Positions 1 to 9,055 of a stretch of DNA of 64,000 bases are shown piece by piece. Position numbers and translations under genes: made by a program. The first letter of the stretch is position 1, and each line of letters starts with the position of its first letter. The notes under the pieces are model-generated. The model worked only from the letters and a program-made list of their open reading frames with translations, did not search any database and had not been told where the DNA came from. Location: assembly GCF_003610535.1 (NCBI RefSeq), contig NZ_RAPN01000001.1:124001-188000 (forward strand), written 5' to 3'. Source of the DNA: Mangrovibacterium diazotrophicum. GTDB lineage: Bacteria; Bacteroidota; Bacteroidia; Bacteroidales; Prolixibacteraceae.

Positions 1-911
1 TACATTTCCTGACGATACAAAATGCTTGGACTTGAAATCCAAATAGTATCAATCGCTTCATTATTGGATTTTAGAATCTTTAAGGATTGAGTTGCCCCCA
101 TACCCAGAACAGGCTCAAACCTATTCATAACAGGAGCTGAACTCATTAAAAGTTTGTCAATCTTTAAATCAAAATCCTTATAGTTGAATTGTAAGCCCTC
201 GTGTGGGTCTATCATTAAAGGTTTGTTGTTTTGGTTGATTATCTCTCCGGTACTGTTTTCCACAAAAGCAATTTTTGCAGGGTATTCTTCAATGGAGAAG
301 TCTCGTAGCTTTATAGCAAAATTTAATTCTTCTGTTCTGTTTCCATTTTCAATTCCATACCAAGTAGTTTTGCCTTCTTCAAGATACATATTCAGTTTTT
401 GTATGTCTCCTGCACCTAAATGAGCCGATGCAATACACAGCCATAAACCGAAATGGTTTAGAAAGAAACCGATATTCCTCTTGGAAAGCTTTGTGATGCG
501 TTTAATGGTCACTGTTCCAAGTATGATTAAAAAGAAAACTACTCCAATTGTATAAGTCCAGCTCGATGTAACATCATACAGAAAGAATAAGGAATCTGAT
601 GGTTTTTGCGGAATTAAGGCTAGCAATAACGAAGGTACTACGAATGAAGTAATCCCGGCAATTGATGCCGGAACACTATAAAACCATTTGAAAACCGCTC
701 TTTTTTTAGATAACAGATATAGCAATAACGATAAATTTGCTAATAGTGCTATTGAAACAAAGTTGGCTGGCCAAGATATTTTAGGCGCAGTAGTACCTGT
801 TATAAATTCAATTCCTAATGATGCCAAAAATAAGGCAAAAGCTATTAAGAAGCTTTCGGGATACTTCCAGGGAAGCACCCATAAGCTCTTTTTTTCTTTA
901 GTATTTTGCAA
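1..911 (-). CDS. ResB-like cytochrome c biogenesis protein, partial (C-terminus beyond left edge)
   Basis: The minus strand is open without a stop from an in-frame TTG at 911 to the left edge, about 303 codons. The start has a TTG codon and no clear ribosome site, so it is uncertain. The protein opens with four hydrophobic segments (roughly residues 14-30, 38-58, 68-90, 100-120), then a transmembrane segment carrying HFGLWLCIASAHLG, followed by a soluble region containing FAIKLRDFSIEEYPAKI. That layout matches ResB (Ccs1) proteins of the system II c-type cytochrome assembly pathway, often fused to CcsA in Bacteroidota. It begins 11 bp after nrfA, and together with nrfH and nrfA would form an operon whose multiheme cytochromes need this haem-ligation machinery. 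Family call is by eye; a CcsA fusion cannot be seen because the gene is truncated here. Confidence 0.75.
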   Translation of the reverse strand, partial: MQNTKEKKSLWVLPWKYPESFLIAFALFLASLGIEFITGTTAPKISWPANFVSIALLANLSLLLYLLSKKRAVFKWFYSVPASIAGITSFVVPSLLLALIPQKPSDSLFFLYDVTSSWTYTIGVVFFLIILGTVTIKRITKLSKRNIGFFLNHFGLWLCIASAHLGAGDIQKLNMYLEEGKTTWYGIENGNRTEELNFAIKLRDFSIEEYPAKIAFVENSTGEIINQNNKPLMIDPHEGLQFNYKDFDLKIDKLLMSSAPVMNRFEPVLGMGATQSLKILKSNNEAIDTIWISSPSILYRQEM

Positions 912-922
912 GGTAATTTATT

Positions 923-2422
923 CTAATATTTCGATTCTCTTTGACTGGCTTCTTCAAGCCATTGTGGAACTACAGTTCCTAAAAATTCTTCTTTGTCAGA
1001 ATTTAGTTTAGCCATATCTAAACCAATATATTTCTGGGCTTTCGCTTTGGTCGAAATATCAGGCATTTCAACTTCTTTATTGTGTCCAAGGTGTGCCAAT
1101 AACCGAGTAAGCTTAATTCTTGCTTCTTGTGCAATATTGATACCCGATGAAACAATACGACCTGTTTCAACAGGTGAGTGGAATGATGCGCCATGAGCGG
1201 CTACGGAATAATCCCAACGCCATTGAGCATGTCGAATATCCATAAGTATTGCTTGCATTTGTTCTTCATTCGCACCTTTATCCCATGCTGCTTTAGCTTC
1301 TACGTGTGCTTTAACCAATAAATCTTCTAGAATATTTACATTTTCTTTAATCTTATCCTGACGAGAATATACATCGGCAATGAGTTTATGAGCCTCTTCA
1401 CGGTGACAAACCTGACATGAATTGGCGACATTATTAAGAGGACTTTGAATGTGATGGTCTGTAAATTTCACACCACCTTGGCTTTTATATGGCATGTGAC
1501 AATCAGCACAAGATACACCACGTTCTGCATGCACTCCTGTTAAGTAAGTTTCATAACCTGGGTGTTGGGCTTTTAACATAGGGGCTTTACTCAGTTTATG
1601 TGTCCAATCAGCAAATTCCATATCATCGTAATAAACCTCCATTTGTTCTACAGACATTCCATTATCCCAGGGGAAGGTTAAATATGGAACACCTTCAATT
1701 TTCTTTTTATTGAAATAATATTCCACATGGCATTGAGCACAAACCAGGCTTCTCATTTCCTGATGTGTAGCTTTTGTAATATCCTTTCCTTGTCGCTCAA
1801 ACGCTTCAATTAATGCAGGGCGAGAAATGCGTAGTTGCATAGTATTTACATCGTGGCAATCGGCACAACCAATTGGATTCACAATTTCAGCTCCCCACTT
1901 TTCCCATGAACCTTTATAGAACTCTGCAATTCCAACTTCATTCATCATTCTTGGAACATCGGGGCTTTTACAAGTCCAACAAGTATTGGGCATAGGGCTT
2001 TTTACACTATCATTCGGTGCTCCTGTTCTAAGAATATTACGAACATCTTCTACTGCATAATAATGTCCTCTCCCTTGGTTATATTCTTTTGAAAAACCAT
2101 ATCCTGCCCAAAGAACAACCATTCTTGGGTCTTCCTCTAATTCATCAATTGTAGCAGAACCATTGTATTTACTTCTAAAGATGGTGTCAGAGGTTTGATA
2201 ATAAGATTCAAACTCACGAGGAAAGTTAGCTCCCCATTTTTCGTTACGTGGTTCAAACTGAGAAAAATCGTTTTTGGGTGCATAGGCAAACACCGCTTCA
2301 CTTCTTCTTTCTACAACACTCGATGCTAATAATCCTAAAAGGAATACAACTACAATAGTTCCAAGGAAAAGAACCCAACCTTTCCAAGGTTTTTCTTTGA
2401 TTTGTTCGCTGAATGATTTCAT
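923..2422 (-). CDS. nrfA: ammonia-forming cytochrome c nitrite reductase, catalytic subunit
   Basis: 499 aa, usual length for NrfA. It reduces nitrite to ammonium with six electrons in the periplasm, anchored or secreted by the N-terminal hydrophobic segment at about residues 15-35. Five haem-binding motifs are visible in order: CWTCK (the lysine-ligated catalytic haem diagnostic of NrfA), CADCH, CAQCH, CADCH and CQVCH. The motif CADCHMPYKSQGGVKFTDHH provides the conserved C-terminal haem environment. The gene lies 18 bp downstream of nrfH and just upstream of the ResB-like gene. Expression is probably driven by the Crp/Fnr-type site at 3136-3153. Identification is secure because the CxxCK plus four CxxCH arrangement is unique to this family. 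Confidence 0.97.
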   Translation of the reverse strand: MKSFSEQIKEKPWKGWVLFLGTIVVVFLLGLLASSVVERRSEAVFAYAPKNDFSQFEPRNEKWGANFPREFESYYQTSDTIFRSKYNGSATIDELEEDPRMVVLWAGYGFSKEYNQGRGHYYAVEDVRNILRTGAPNDSVKSPMPNTCWTCKSPDVPRMMNEVGIAEFYKGSWEKWGAEIVNPIGCADCHDVNTMQLRISRPALIEAFERQGKDITKATHQEMRSLVCAQCHVEYYFNKKKIEGVPYLTFPWDNGMSVEQMEVYYDDMEFADWTHKLSKAPMLKAQHPGYETYLTGVHAERGVSCADCHMPYKSQGGVKFTDHHIQSPLNNVANSCQVCHREEAHKLIADVYSRQDKIKENVNILEDLLVKAHVEAKAAWDKGANEEQMQAILMDIRHAQWRWDYSVAAHGASFHSPVETGRIVSSGINIAQEARIKLTRLLAHLGHNKEVEMPDISTKAKAQKYIGLDMAKLNSDKEEFLGTVVPQWLEEASQRESKY

Positions 2423-2440
2423 ATCTTTAGTTCTATGTTA

Positions 2441-3025
2441 TTATTCTGTTTCTTCTAATGCTTCTTTTAACCAATCGGGCACTGGACTTTCGGGTAACGG
2501 CACTTTAGCGTTAGGTGTACTCGAAAGGCTGTTGACTCTGCCATGAGGAACTTCACGATGGCATTCCCAACAAGTTCTGTCAGTTCTGTCAGAATGAAAA
2601 TCGGCATGAATGGTATTCATTTTTGCATCGGTAATAAGGTTACTATGGCAACGAATACAATTTTGTTGCACTACATGATGACCTTCTTCTTTTATTTGTA
2701 TAACCTGTGGCTCGGCACGCATTGTAAAGATTGAAGCGTGTCGCATTCCATCTTTTCCTTTGAAATAATATTTATTGAATACATTATTGTGAGGTACATG
2801 GCAATCGTTACAGTTTGCCCATTCACGATGAGAACTGTGCATCCATGTAGCATATTGCGGAGCCATGATGTGGCAATTTACACAGGTTTTTGGGTCATCG
2901 GAAAGGTAAGATGATGCATTGGAGACATAGAATAGAAAGAAAAAAAGACCTAAGAGAATTGCTGAAACGATAATGACAGGTATCTTCCATTTATCAGGAG
3001 GTAAAATCTTTTTCAATATGCTCAT
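2441..3025 (-). CDS. nrfH: cytochrome c nitrite reductase small subunit, membrane quinol dehydrogenase
   Basis: 194 aa from the ATG at 3025, preceded by GAGG. The frame is open to 3160, but the extension would contain the putative operator and -7 promoter box, so the shorter start is chosen. NrfH is a NapC/NirT-family tetrahaem cytochrome that takes electrons from menaquinol and passes them to NrfA. One N-terminal membrane anchor is seen (about residues 15-35), then haem motifs CVNCH, CNDCH, CIRCH and CWECH. The first motif is followed by the IMAPQYATWMHSSH stretch typical of NrfH. It forms an operon with nrfA (18 bp apart). The N-terminal anchor and four haems make this call firm. Confidence 0.95.
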   Translation of the reverse strand: MSILKKILPPDKWKIPVIIVSAILLGLFFFLFYVSNASSYLSDDPKTCVNCHIMAPQYATWMHSSHREWANCNDCHVPHNNVFNKYYFKGKDGMRHASIFTMRAEPQVIQIKEEGHHVVQQNCIRCHSNLITDAKMNTIHADFHSDRTDRTCWECHREVPHGRVNSLSSTPNAKVPLPESPVPDWLKEALEETE

Positions 3026-3107
3026 AGCCTCAAATTTCGTTTTTACATTAAACAATCCTCCCCACAAATTCATTATTTCAAAACAATGAATACTCAACCT
3101 TCTAATG

Positions 3108-3115
3108 CAAATATA
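3108..3115 (-). promoter_or_regulatory. putative -7 promoter box of nrfHA
   Basis: On the minus strand the sequence TATATTTG fits the Bacteroidota -7 consensus TAnnTTTG. It lies 20 bp downstream of the palindrome at 3136-3153 and about 83 bp before the nrfH start. The distance from the palindrome centre to the end of the box is 36.5 bp, the class II activator geometry. Confidence 0.55.
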
Positions 3116-3135
3116 TGTTACCAAGAACAAAGAAG

Positions 3136-3153
3136 CTGTACCATATGTTACAG
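3136..3153. promoter_or_regulatory. Crp/Fnr-type operator upstream of nrfHA
   Basis: CTGTACCATATGTTACAG is a near-perfect palindrome that differs at two positions from CTGTAACAAATGTTACAG at 13754-13771, next to the Crp/Fnr gene. It lies between divergent nrfH and the PepSY gene. Its spacing to the -7 box predicts activation of nrfHA by the regulator encoded at 12946-13701. Confidence 0.65.
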
Positions 3154-3292
3154 CTTGCAATTTTTCTGTTTTTTAATATTGCATTAGATAAATTTAAGAA
3201 ATTTTCAAGAAACAGAAATAACAATATTTATCTTTTAAGGCATATAAGCAATTGTTATTTAGATAAAAACAAACTCTCAGATAGATTACTTT

Positions 3293-4801
3293 ATGGGAAA
3301 ACTTTATAAGAAACTACATAAATGGCCAGGGCTAATCATTGCCTTTCTGCTACTATATTTCTCGGTTACAGGCATCATTATGAATCATCGTGAATTCTTC
3401 TCAGGTTTTGATATTTCACGTAACAACCTTCCAAAAGAATTCCGTTATCAGAATTGGAATAATAGTGCAGTAAAAGGTAATATTATTTTAAATGGCGATA
3501 GCATTTTAGTATATGGTAATATTGGGGTATGGCTTACCGATTCTAATTTTACTGATTATAGTTCATTTAATTATGGTTTCCCAAATGGAAGCGATAACCG
3601 TAAGGTTTTTGACCTGTATCAATCAAATGACGGAAATCTATATACAGCAACGCAATTTGGTTTGTTTGCTTTTAGTAAGGAGAAAAAGCAATGGATAAAG
3701 TTTGAATTGGATGTTGACATTAAACGCTTTGTGGCTATTGAATGTGTCAACGATACGCTCTATGTTTTAAATCGTTCCTATTTATTTAAAGGTAAGTCGG
3801 AAGGAATAAATACCCAATTTGAGAAAATTGAACTCAAAAAACCACGAGATTATAAAAATGAAGTCTCACTTTTTGAAACCATGTGGCAGATTCATTCAGG
3901 TGAGATTTTGGGGATTCCCGGAAAGCTGTTTGTTGATGCTTTGGGAGTAATAATCATTTTCTTATCGTTGACAGGAATTATTTATTTCTTTTTCCCGGGA
4001 TGGATAAAGAGAAGAAAGAAGAAAACGAAATCAGTCACATCAATTGTAAAGACTAATCGTTGGTCATTAAGGTGGCACAATAAAACAGGAGCCTGGTTAT
4101 TTGTGTGCCTGATAGTCTTGTTTTTTACAGGTATGTTCTTGCGTCCTCCGCTACTTATTGCAATTGCATATTCAAAAGTAAGCCCTGTAAAATATTCTCA
4201 TCTCGACCAGCCTAATCCCTGGTACGATAAATTAAGGGACATAAAATTTGATAGTGAACGAAATGAATTCCTTCTGGCAACTTCGGAAGGTATCTTCTAT
4301 ATGGATAAAGACCGTCTTGCACCAATTGCTTTTAAAATTCAGCCTCCTGTAAGTGTTATGGGAATTAACGTGCTTGAGCCATTTAATGATGGGGCGTACA
4401 TTATAGGTTCGTTCAGTGGTTTGTTTTTATGGCATCCGGCTCATCCTGAAATTTATAATTATGCCCAGGGTAAATTACATGTAGGCAATACATCAGGCAG
4501 ACCTATTGGTGATTTTAAAGTTACAGGATTAGTAACGGATTTGGGAGGTAAGCAATATATGATAGACTACGATAAAGGTGCAGTTCCTTTATATCATGAA
4601 ATGAAATTTCCTGAAATGCCTAATAATATTCTTAAAGAATCTAAAATGTCACTATGGAACTTATCGCTCGAAATTCATACGGGACGTTTCTTTCGTTTTC
4701 TTCTTGGTGATTTTTATATCCTCTTAGTTCCCTTATCAGGATTGGTAAGCGTTATGGTTGTATTGAGCGGATATTTGCTTTGGAGAAAGAAGTTTCGGTA
4801 A
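3293..4801 (+). CDS. PepSY-associated transmembrane protein
   Basis: 502 aa inner-membrane protein. The N-terminus (LYKKLHKWPGLIIAFLLLYF) is the classic first helix of PepSY_TM proteins. Further hydrophobic segments are at about 217-236, 266-286 and 475-497, with two soluble regions between them; the second ends in an EIHTGRFFRF repeat of the earlier QIHSGEIL segment. Such proteins are often linked to iron or haem reduction and electron transfer at the membrane, but no catalytic role is established here. It is divergent from nrfHA, sharing the intergenic region with the Crp/Fnr-type operator, so co-regulation with nitrite reduction is plausible. Function beyond the family name is inference. 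Confidence 0.8.
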   Translation: MGKLYKKLHKWPGLIIAFLLLYFSVTGIIMNHREFFSGFDISRNNLPKEFRYQNWNNSAVKGNIILNGDSILVYGNIGVWLTDSNFTDYSSFNYGFPNGSDNRKVFDLYQSNDGNLYTATQFGLFAFSKEKKQWIKFELDVDIKRFVAIECVNDTLYVLNRSYLFKGKSEGINTQFEKIELKKPRDYKNEVSLFETMWQIHSGEILGIPGKLFVDALGVIIIFLSLTGIIYFFFPGWIKRRKKKTKSVTSIVKTNRWSLRWHNKTGAWLFVCLIVLFFTGMFLRPPLLIAIAYSKVSPVKYSHLDQPNPWYDKLRDIKFDSERNEFLLATSEGIFYMDKDRLAPIAFKIQPPVSVMGINVLEPFNDGAYIIGSFSGLFLWHPAHPEIYNYAQGKLHVGNTSGRPIGDFKVTGLVTDLGGKQYMIDYDKGAVPLYHEMKFPEMPNNILKESKMSLWNLSLEIHTGRFFRFLLGDFYILLVPLSGLVSVMVVLSGYLLWRKKFR

Positions 4802-4874
4802 AATAATTTCTTTAATTACTGACAGTAAGTGTTATATGGGGTTTTAATGAAAATTAATTGAAAAAAAAGCATAA

Positions 4875-4894
4875 GTTAGCGAACATTAACTAAC
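4875..4894. promoter_or_regulatory. TetR-type operator upstream of the TetR gene
   Basis: GTTAGCGAACATTAACTAAC has inverted GTTAG/CTAAC arms and ends 20 bp before the TetR start. It matches 16 of 20 positions of the sequence at 5901-5920, just before the exporter gene. The pair is the likely binding site of the TetR protein at 4915-5490, giving autoregulation plus control of the exporter operon. Confidence 0.6.
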
Positions 4895-4914
4895 TTTGTT
4901 TCGTAATAAGAAAT

Positions 4915-5490
4915 ATGATGCAAACAGAAAGACAAATACAAATAATTGAAGAATCAATAAAACTCATAGCTTTGAAAGGTATTCAGGGTTTTACGATAAA
5001 AAACTTATCTAAAGCAATAGGTATTTCAGAACCTGCAATTTATCGTCATTTTGAAAGCAAAACAGCTATTTTGGTTGCAATACTTGATAGTTTCAAAGAA
5101 ATGGCCGGAATGATGTCGTCATTACCTTTTGATGAGGAGCAACCCGCAGTTGAAAAAATTGCCTTTATTTTTTTTAGAATGCTTGATGTTTTTACTGAAC
5201 AGCCTACCATCATACCTATTGTATTTGCAGAAGAGATATTCAAAAACGATAATATGCTGAAAGAAAAGATTAACGAAATACAAAACCTGAATTTGCAGAA
5301 GATAGAAACAATCATTGAGCAAGGACAGGAAGCAGGCAATGTAAGACAGGATATTGATAAATCATCGCTTGCAATAATATTTTTAGGTTCTTTTCGCTTG
5401 CTTATTAAACGTTGGGATTTAAACAATTATAATTTCGACTTAAAAGAAGAAGGAACAAAGCTTGTAAATTCATTTAAACTAATATTATAA
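4915..5490 (+). CDS. TetR/AcrR family transcriptional regulator
   Basis: 191 aa. The N-terminal 60 residues form a TetR helix-turn-helix, with GFTIKNLSKAIGISEPAIYR followed by HFESKTAIL, the family signature. The C-terminal ligand domain is all-helical with no recognisable ligand. It sits at the head of a cupin/RND-exporter cluster and is flanked by two copies of a GTTAG-type palindrome, one before itself and one before the exporter. It probably represses both until an inducer binds. The gene starts ATGATG; either methionine could be used. Confidence 0.9.
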   Translation: MMQTERQIQIIEESIKLIALKGIQGFTIKNLSKAIGISEPAIYRHFESKTAILVAILDSFKEMAGMMSSLPFDEEQPAVEKIAFIFFRMLDVFTEQPTIIPIVFAEEIFKNDNMLKEKINEIQNLNLQKIETIIEQGQEAGNVRQDIDKSSLAIIFLGSFRLLIKRWDLNNYNFDLKEEGTKLVNSFKLIL

Positions 5491-5503
5491 AATATTTAAT
5501 CGT

Positions 5504-5842
5504 ATGAAAATTGTAAAAGTTTCAGAAACAGAAATTAAGCAAACTCCGCATAAGATTGATGCACGAGAGCTTTATAATCACGACAATGCACAAGTGGTTC
5601 ATATTATGTTGAAACCGGGAGAAAGTCTTAAACCTCATAAAACTCCCGTTGATGTATTTTTCTATGTATTGGAAGGAAGTCCTGATATTTTTATTGGTGA
5701 TGAAAAGCAGACTGTACCTCAAGATAATTTAGTCGAAAGCCCTAAGAATATAACACATTATTTTGCGAATAACACAGAAAATAATGTTCGTGTTCTTGTT
5801 GTAAAAGCACCCAAACCAATGGAACAAACAAAACTGTTATAA
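5504..5842 (+). CDS. small single-domain cupin protein
   Basis: 112 aa, one cupin barrel: motif 1 region GESLKPHKTPVDVFFYVLEG and motif 2 region QDNLVESPKNITHYFANN. Only one histidine remains in motif 1, so the usual metal site is reduced. Fourteen base pairs separate it from the TetR gene. A relative at 15593-15904 follows hcp and keeps the same PVDVxFYV core, linking these cupins to the nitrosative-stress genes. A sensor or small-molecule-binding role is possible; no substrate can be inferred. Confidence 0.8.
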   Translation: MKIVKVSETEIKQTPHKIDARELYNHDNAQVVHIMLKPGESLKPHKTPVDVFFYVLEGSPDIFIGDEKQTVPQDNLVESPKNITHYFANNTENNVRVLVVKAPKPMEQTKLL

Positions 5843-5865
5843 CTGAAATACTGCTCAATAAGGAA

Positions 5866-5890
5866 AGCGATTTATAGAATCGTTTTTTTT
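5866..5890 (+). terminator. Rho-independent terminator after the cupin gene
   Basis: A short hairpin (CGATT at 5868-5872 pairing with AATCG at 5878-5882) is followed directly by eight T. It separates the TetR-cupin unit from the exporter operon. Confidence 0.6.
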
Positions 5891-5900
5891 TAAACAAATA

Positions 5901-5920
5901 GTTAGTGAGTATTAACAAAC
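5901..5920. promoter_or_regulatory. TetR-type operator upstream of the RND exporter
   Basis: GTTAGTGAGTATTAACAAAC ends 10 bp before the exporter ATG at 5931 and matches 16 of 20 positions of the element at 4875-4894. A repressor bound here would block transcription or initiation of the exporter operon. Confidence 0.55.
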
Positions 5921-5930
5921 ATATAAAATT

Positions 5931-8249
5931 ATGGAAAATTTATTGACAAAATTGTTACGCTACAAATGGCTTACCATGTTATTCATTGCAATGATTTCTG
6001 TGTATTTTATTTCTGAAATGAAAGAGAATACACGCATGGAAACCGACTTGGACGAATACATGCCCAAAGACCACCCAGCGTTTGTTTATAGTGACGAAGC
6101 TGAAAGTTGGTTTAATATTAAAGACGGTATAGTAGTGGCTGTTGAAAACAAATCAGGCATTTACAACACTGCAACACTTGATACGCTGAAACAGCTTACC
6201 AAACGCTTACAGAAGTTTGAAGAAATAGATAAAGATGATGTAAAATCACTTTATAATGCCGATAATATTGTGGGGTCAGATGGGAGTCTGGATGTGAAAC
6301 GCTTTTACAAACGTGTTCCAAAAGCAGAGGAAGAATTACAGGAACTGAGAAAAAGTGTTCGAGAAAATGAAATGGTTTATGGACGCTTTATATCCACAAA
6401 CGAGCAGGTTGCAGTTATTATTGCAGAAATTGGCGATGATGTGTTTTCTCAAGAGTTTTATAACAATATTCTTAAAACTGTAAAACAATCAGAAACAGAT
6501 GATATAACTATCCATGTAGCTGGTCGTCCAATTGTTGAAGGCGAAATGGCGTTGCTTGCCCCTGCTGATATGAAAAAAATGGTTCCAATCGTGATATTGG
6601 TAATACTAATTGTTCTTTTCATCACTTTAAGAAGTATTAAAAGCACTTTCATCACTCTTGGCGTGGTTTTTCTTTCTACAGTTTGGGCTTTTGGTCTAAT
6701 GGCGAGTGTAGGAATTCCAATTTACGCTGTTTCAACAATGATTCCGGTAATGCTCATAGCCATAGGGGTAGCCGATGGCATTCATTTATATAGTCATCTT
6801 CAAACCTATATGGCTCACAATCCCGGAGTTTCAAAAAAAGAAGCGGTAAGCGAAATGCTCAACCACATGTGGAAACCTGTGGTTATGACTTCAATTACTA
6901 CTGCTGTTGGCTTTATCTCATTGCTAACATCGGAGGTATATCCAGTAAAATATTTCGGAATCTTTACTGCTTTCGGAGTAATGGCAGCCATGTTTTTCTC
7001 CTTGATATTCTTGCCTGCCGGAATCATGATTTTTGGTTTGCCAAAAGTCAAAAAAGCTAATATTGATAATGATATGGAAGGACATTCGCATTCAAAGTTG
7101 GCAAATAGTTCTGCTGCATGGATAGTGAAGAATAAATATGTTTCGATTCTGGCAACAGTTGTTATTGTTGCAATATCAATAGTTGGAATGCAAAAAATAT
7201 GGATTAACTCCAGCTTCCTGGATAAGTTTGAGAAAGACAGCGATATTGTTCAAACAGATAAGTTTATCAATGAAAATTTTGGCGGTACCAGTACATTAAA
7301 TCTCATTTTGGATGCCAATGGCAAAAAAGATGTTTTTAAAAATCCGGAAGTACTCAAACTTGTGGATAGAATGCAACAGGATGTGGATGCCCAATTGGAG
7401 GTTGTTGGCAATAAATTCTCACTTACCGATTACATTAAACGCATGAACAAGGTAATGAATTCCGATAACGAAGCATTTAATACGATACCCAACAGCAATG
7501 AGATGATAGCTCAGTACCTTTTACTTTATGAAATGTCAGGTGACCCGGAGAACCTAACCAAAGTAGCAGATTACGATTACGCCAAACTCAACATTACATT
7601 TCAGTTAAAGAAGGACGATTCAAAATCAATAAATGCCGCACTTGATATAATTAATTCTTATGAAGATGATTTTGAAACACTTGATATTTCAATGAATTAT
7701 GCAGGAAGCGGATACAAAGGGCTTGTTTTTACAGACCTCATTCTGGAAGGTCAGATAAAAAGCCTAATCATGTCCATTTTAATTATCATAATCTTGTTGT
7801 CTCTAATGTTCAGAAACCTTGTGGTCGGTTTAATAAGTGCTGTTCCAATTATTATAACGGCTCTTATCAGTTTCGGCATTATGGGCTTCCTGAATATTCC
7901 TCTTAGTACAACAACAGCATTACTTTCAAGTATTGCAATAGGTATCGGTATTGATTATGCCGTTCATTTTCTGGAACAATACCGTACAAATGCAGCTAAT
8001 TACAACGATAAGTATAAAGCGGCACAACTTACTATGGCACATTCAGGTAAAGCTATAATATTTAATGCCATTGTTGTAATCGCAGGCTTTATGGTATTAC
8101 TTTTTTCAGTGTTCCCTCCAAACCGGGAACTTGGGGCGTTAGTATCGCTCAATATGTTTACCAGCTTCGCAGGAACACTCACTATTATGCTGGTACTGCT
8201 ATACATCGGCAATATTTTCATCAAAAAGAATAATAATAAAAACAATTAA
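5931..8249 (+). CDS. RND superfamily (MMPL/SSD-type) exporter
   Basis: 772 aa with internal duplication: each half has one N-terminal helix (about residues 13-30 and 400-420), a periplasmic loop, then five membrane helices (about 215-375 and 610-765). The first-half motif GVADGIHLYSHL and second-half GIGIDYAVHFLEQYR carry the conserved acidic residues of the sterol-sensing/MMPL transport core. Members of this group move lipids or hydrophobic compounds using proton motive force. It heads an operon with a LolA-like periplasmic protein and a barrel protein, a layout known for trans-envelope lipid export; the substrate is unknown. The upstream TetR operator suggests induction by a small molecule. 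Confidence 0.9.
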   Translation: MENLLTKLLRYKWLTMLFIAMISVYFISEMKENTRMETDLDEYMPKDHPAFVYSDEAESWFNIKDGIVVAVENKSGIYNTATLDTLKQLTKRLQKFEEIDKDDVKSLYNADNIVGSDGSLDVKRFYKRVPKAEEELQELRKSVRENEMVYGRFISTNEQVAVIIAEIGDDVFSQEFYNNILKTVKQSETDDITIHVAGRPIVEGEMALLAPADMKKMVPIVILVILIVLFITLRSIKSTFITLGVVFLSTVWAFGLMASVGIPIYAVSTMIPVMLIAIGVADGIHLYSHLQTYMAHNPGVSKKEAVSEMLNHMWKPVVMTSITTAVGFISLLTSEVYPVKYFGIFTAFGVMAAMFFSLIFLPAGIMIFGLPKVKKANIDNDMEGHSHSKLANSSAAWIVKNKYVSILATVVIVAISIVGMQKIWINSSFLDKFEKDSDIVQTDKFINENFGGTSTLNLILDANGKKDVFKNPEVLKLVDRMQQDVDAQLEVVGNKFSLTDYIKRMNKVMNSDNEAFNTIPNSNEMIAQYLLLYEMSGDPENLTKVADYDYAKLNITFQLKKDDSKSINAALDIINSYEDDFETLDISMNYAGSGYKGLVFTDLILEGQIKSLIMSILIIIILLSLMFRNLVVGLISAVPIIITALISFGIMGFLNIPLSTTTALLSSIAIGIGIDYAVHFLEQYRTNAANYNDKYKAAQLTMAHSGKAIIFNAIVVIAGFMVLLFSVFPPNRELGALVSLNMFTSFAGTLTIMLVLLYIGNIFIKKNNNKNN

Positions 8250-8260
8250 AATTTTAAGGT

Positions 8261-9031
8261 ATGAAAACAATAAAATTAATAGCAATAGCATTGCTTACAA
8301 TAATCGGATTAAGCGCAAATGCACAGCTTACAGGCGAACAGATAGTAGAGAAAGCGTATAACCGTGAAACCGGAAACGACCAAACATCAACACTTACCAT
8401 GACCCTTACAAATGCTTCAGGGCAAAACAGGGTGCGTACCATTCAGCAATACACCAAAGATTTTGGCGACAACGAAAAAAGCATTATGTTTTTCCAAGCT
8501 CCTGCCGATGTAAAGAACACTTCTTTTATGAACTGGAGCTACGATACCGACCAAGCGGATGACCAATGGATTTATCTTCCGGCATTAAAAAGGGTAAAAC
8601 GGATTTCAAGCGATAGCAAAAGTGACTACTTCATGGGGTCTGATTTTACGTATGACGACTTAGGAGACCGCAAGCTAAATGCAGATATACATAAACTGCT
8701 CCGTGAAGAAACTATAAATAGCAAGGCGTGTTACGTTGTAGAAAGCATCTCCAAGGATGAAGAATATATGTATTCCAAAACAATTACATGGATTGATAAA
8801 GAAACCTTTATTGGTGTAAAGAAAGAGTTCTATGATGAAGATGAAGAATTGCTTAAAATTCTGACCATTAAAAAAGTTGAGACAATTTCAGGGTTTCAGA
8901 TTATCACCAATTCGGAAATGAAGAATATTCAGAAAAATCATTCTACCAGTATGGTATTAACAAACGTGAAAGTTAACACAGGCATTCCAGCCAGTAATTT
9001 CTCTGAGCGAATGATGACGAGAGGAATATAA
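8261..9031 (+). CDS. LolA-like outer membrane lipoprotein-sorting protein
   Basis: 256 aa with a signal peptide (MKTIKLIAIALLTIIGLSANA, cleavage before Q). The mature protein has the features of the LolA-like family that travels with MMPL exporters: LTGEQIVEKAY at the start, KSIMFFQAPADVKNTSFM, then a DDQWIYLPALKRVKRI segment and GSDFTYDDLGDRKL. It is expected to be a half-open beta barrel in the periplasm that carries a hydrophobic cargo handed over by the RND protein. AAGG precedes the ATG, and it follows the exporter by 11 bp. Confidence 0.85.
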   Translation: MKTIKLIAIALLTIIGLSANAQLTGEQIVEKAYNRETGNDQTSTLTMTLTNASGQNRVRTIQQYTKDFGDNEKSIMFFQAPADVKNTSFMNWSYDTDQADDQWIYLPALKRVKRISSDSKSDYFMGSDFTYDDLGDRKLNADIHKLLREETINSKACYVVESISKDEEYMYSKTITWIDKETFIGVKKEFYDEDEELLKILTIKKVETISGFQIITNSEMKNIQKNHSTSMVLTNVKVNTGIPASNFSERMMTRGI

Positions 9032-9055
9032 TATTAAGATTTTAATCAGACGGAA

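Noticed and set aside
2441-3160. Longer nrfH start at the TTG at 3160
   Set aside because: It would place the Crp/Fnr palindrome and the -7 box inside the coding sequence and add 45 unrelated residues before the typical MSILKKI start.
5046-5426. Antisense open frame in the TetR gene
   Set aside because: Serine/isoleucine-rich shadow of a well-supported HTH gene on the other strand; no family features.
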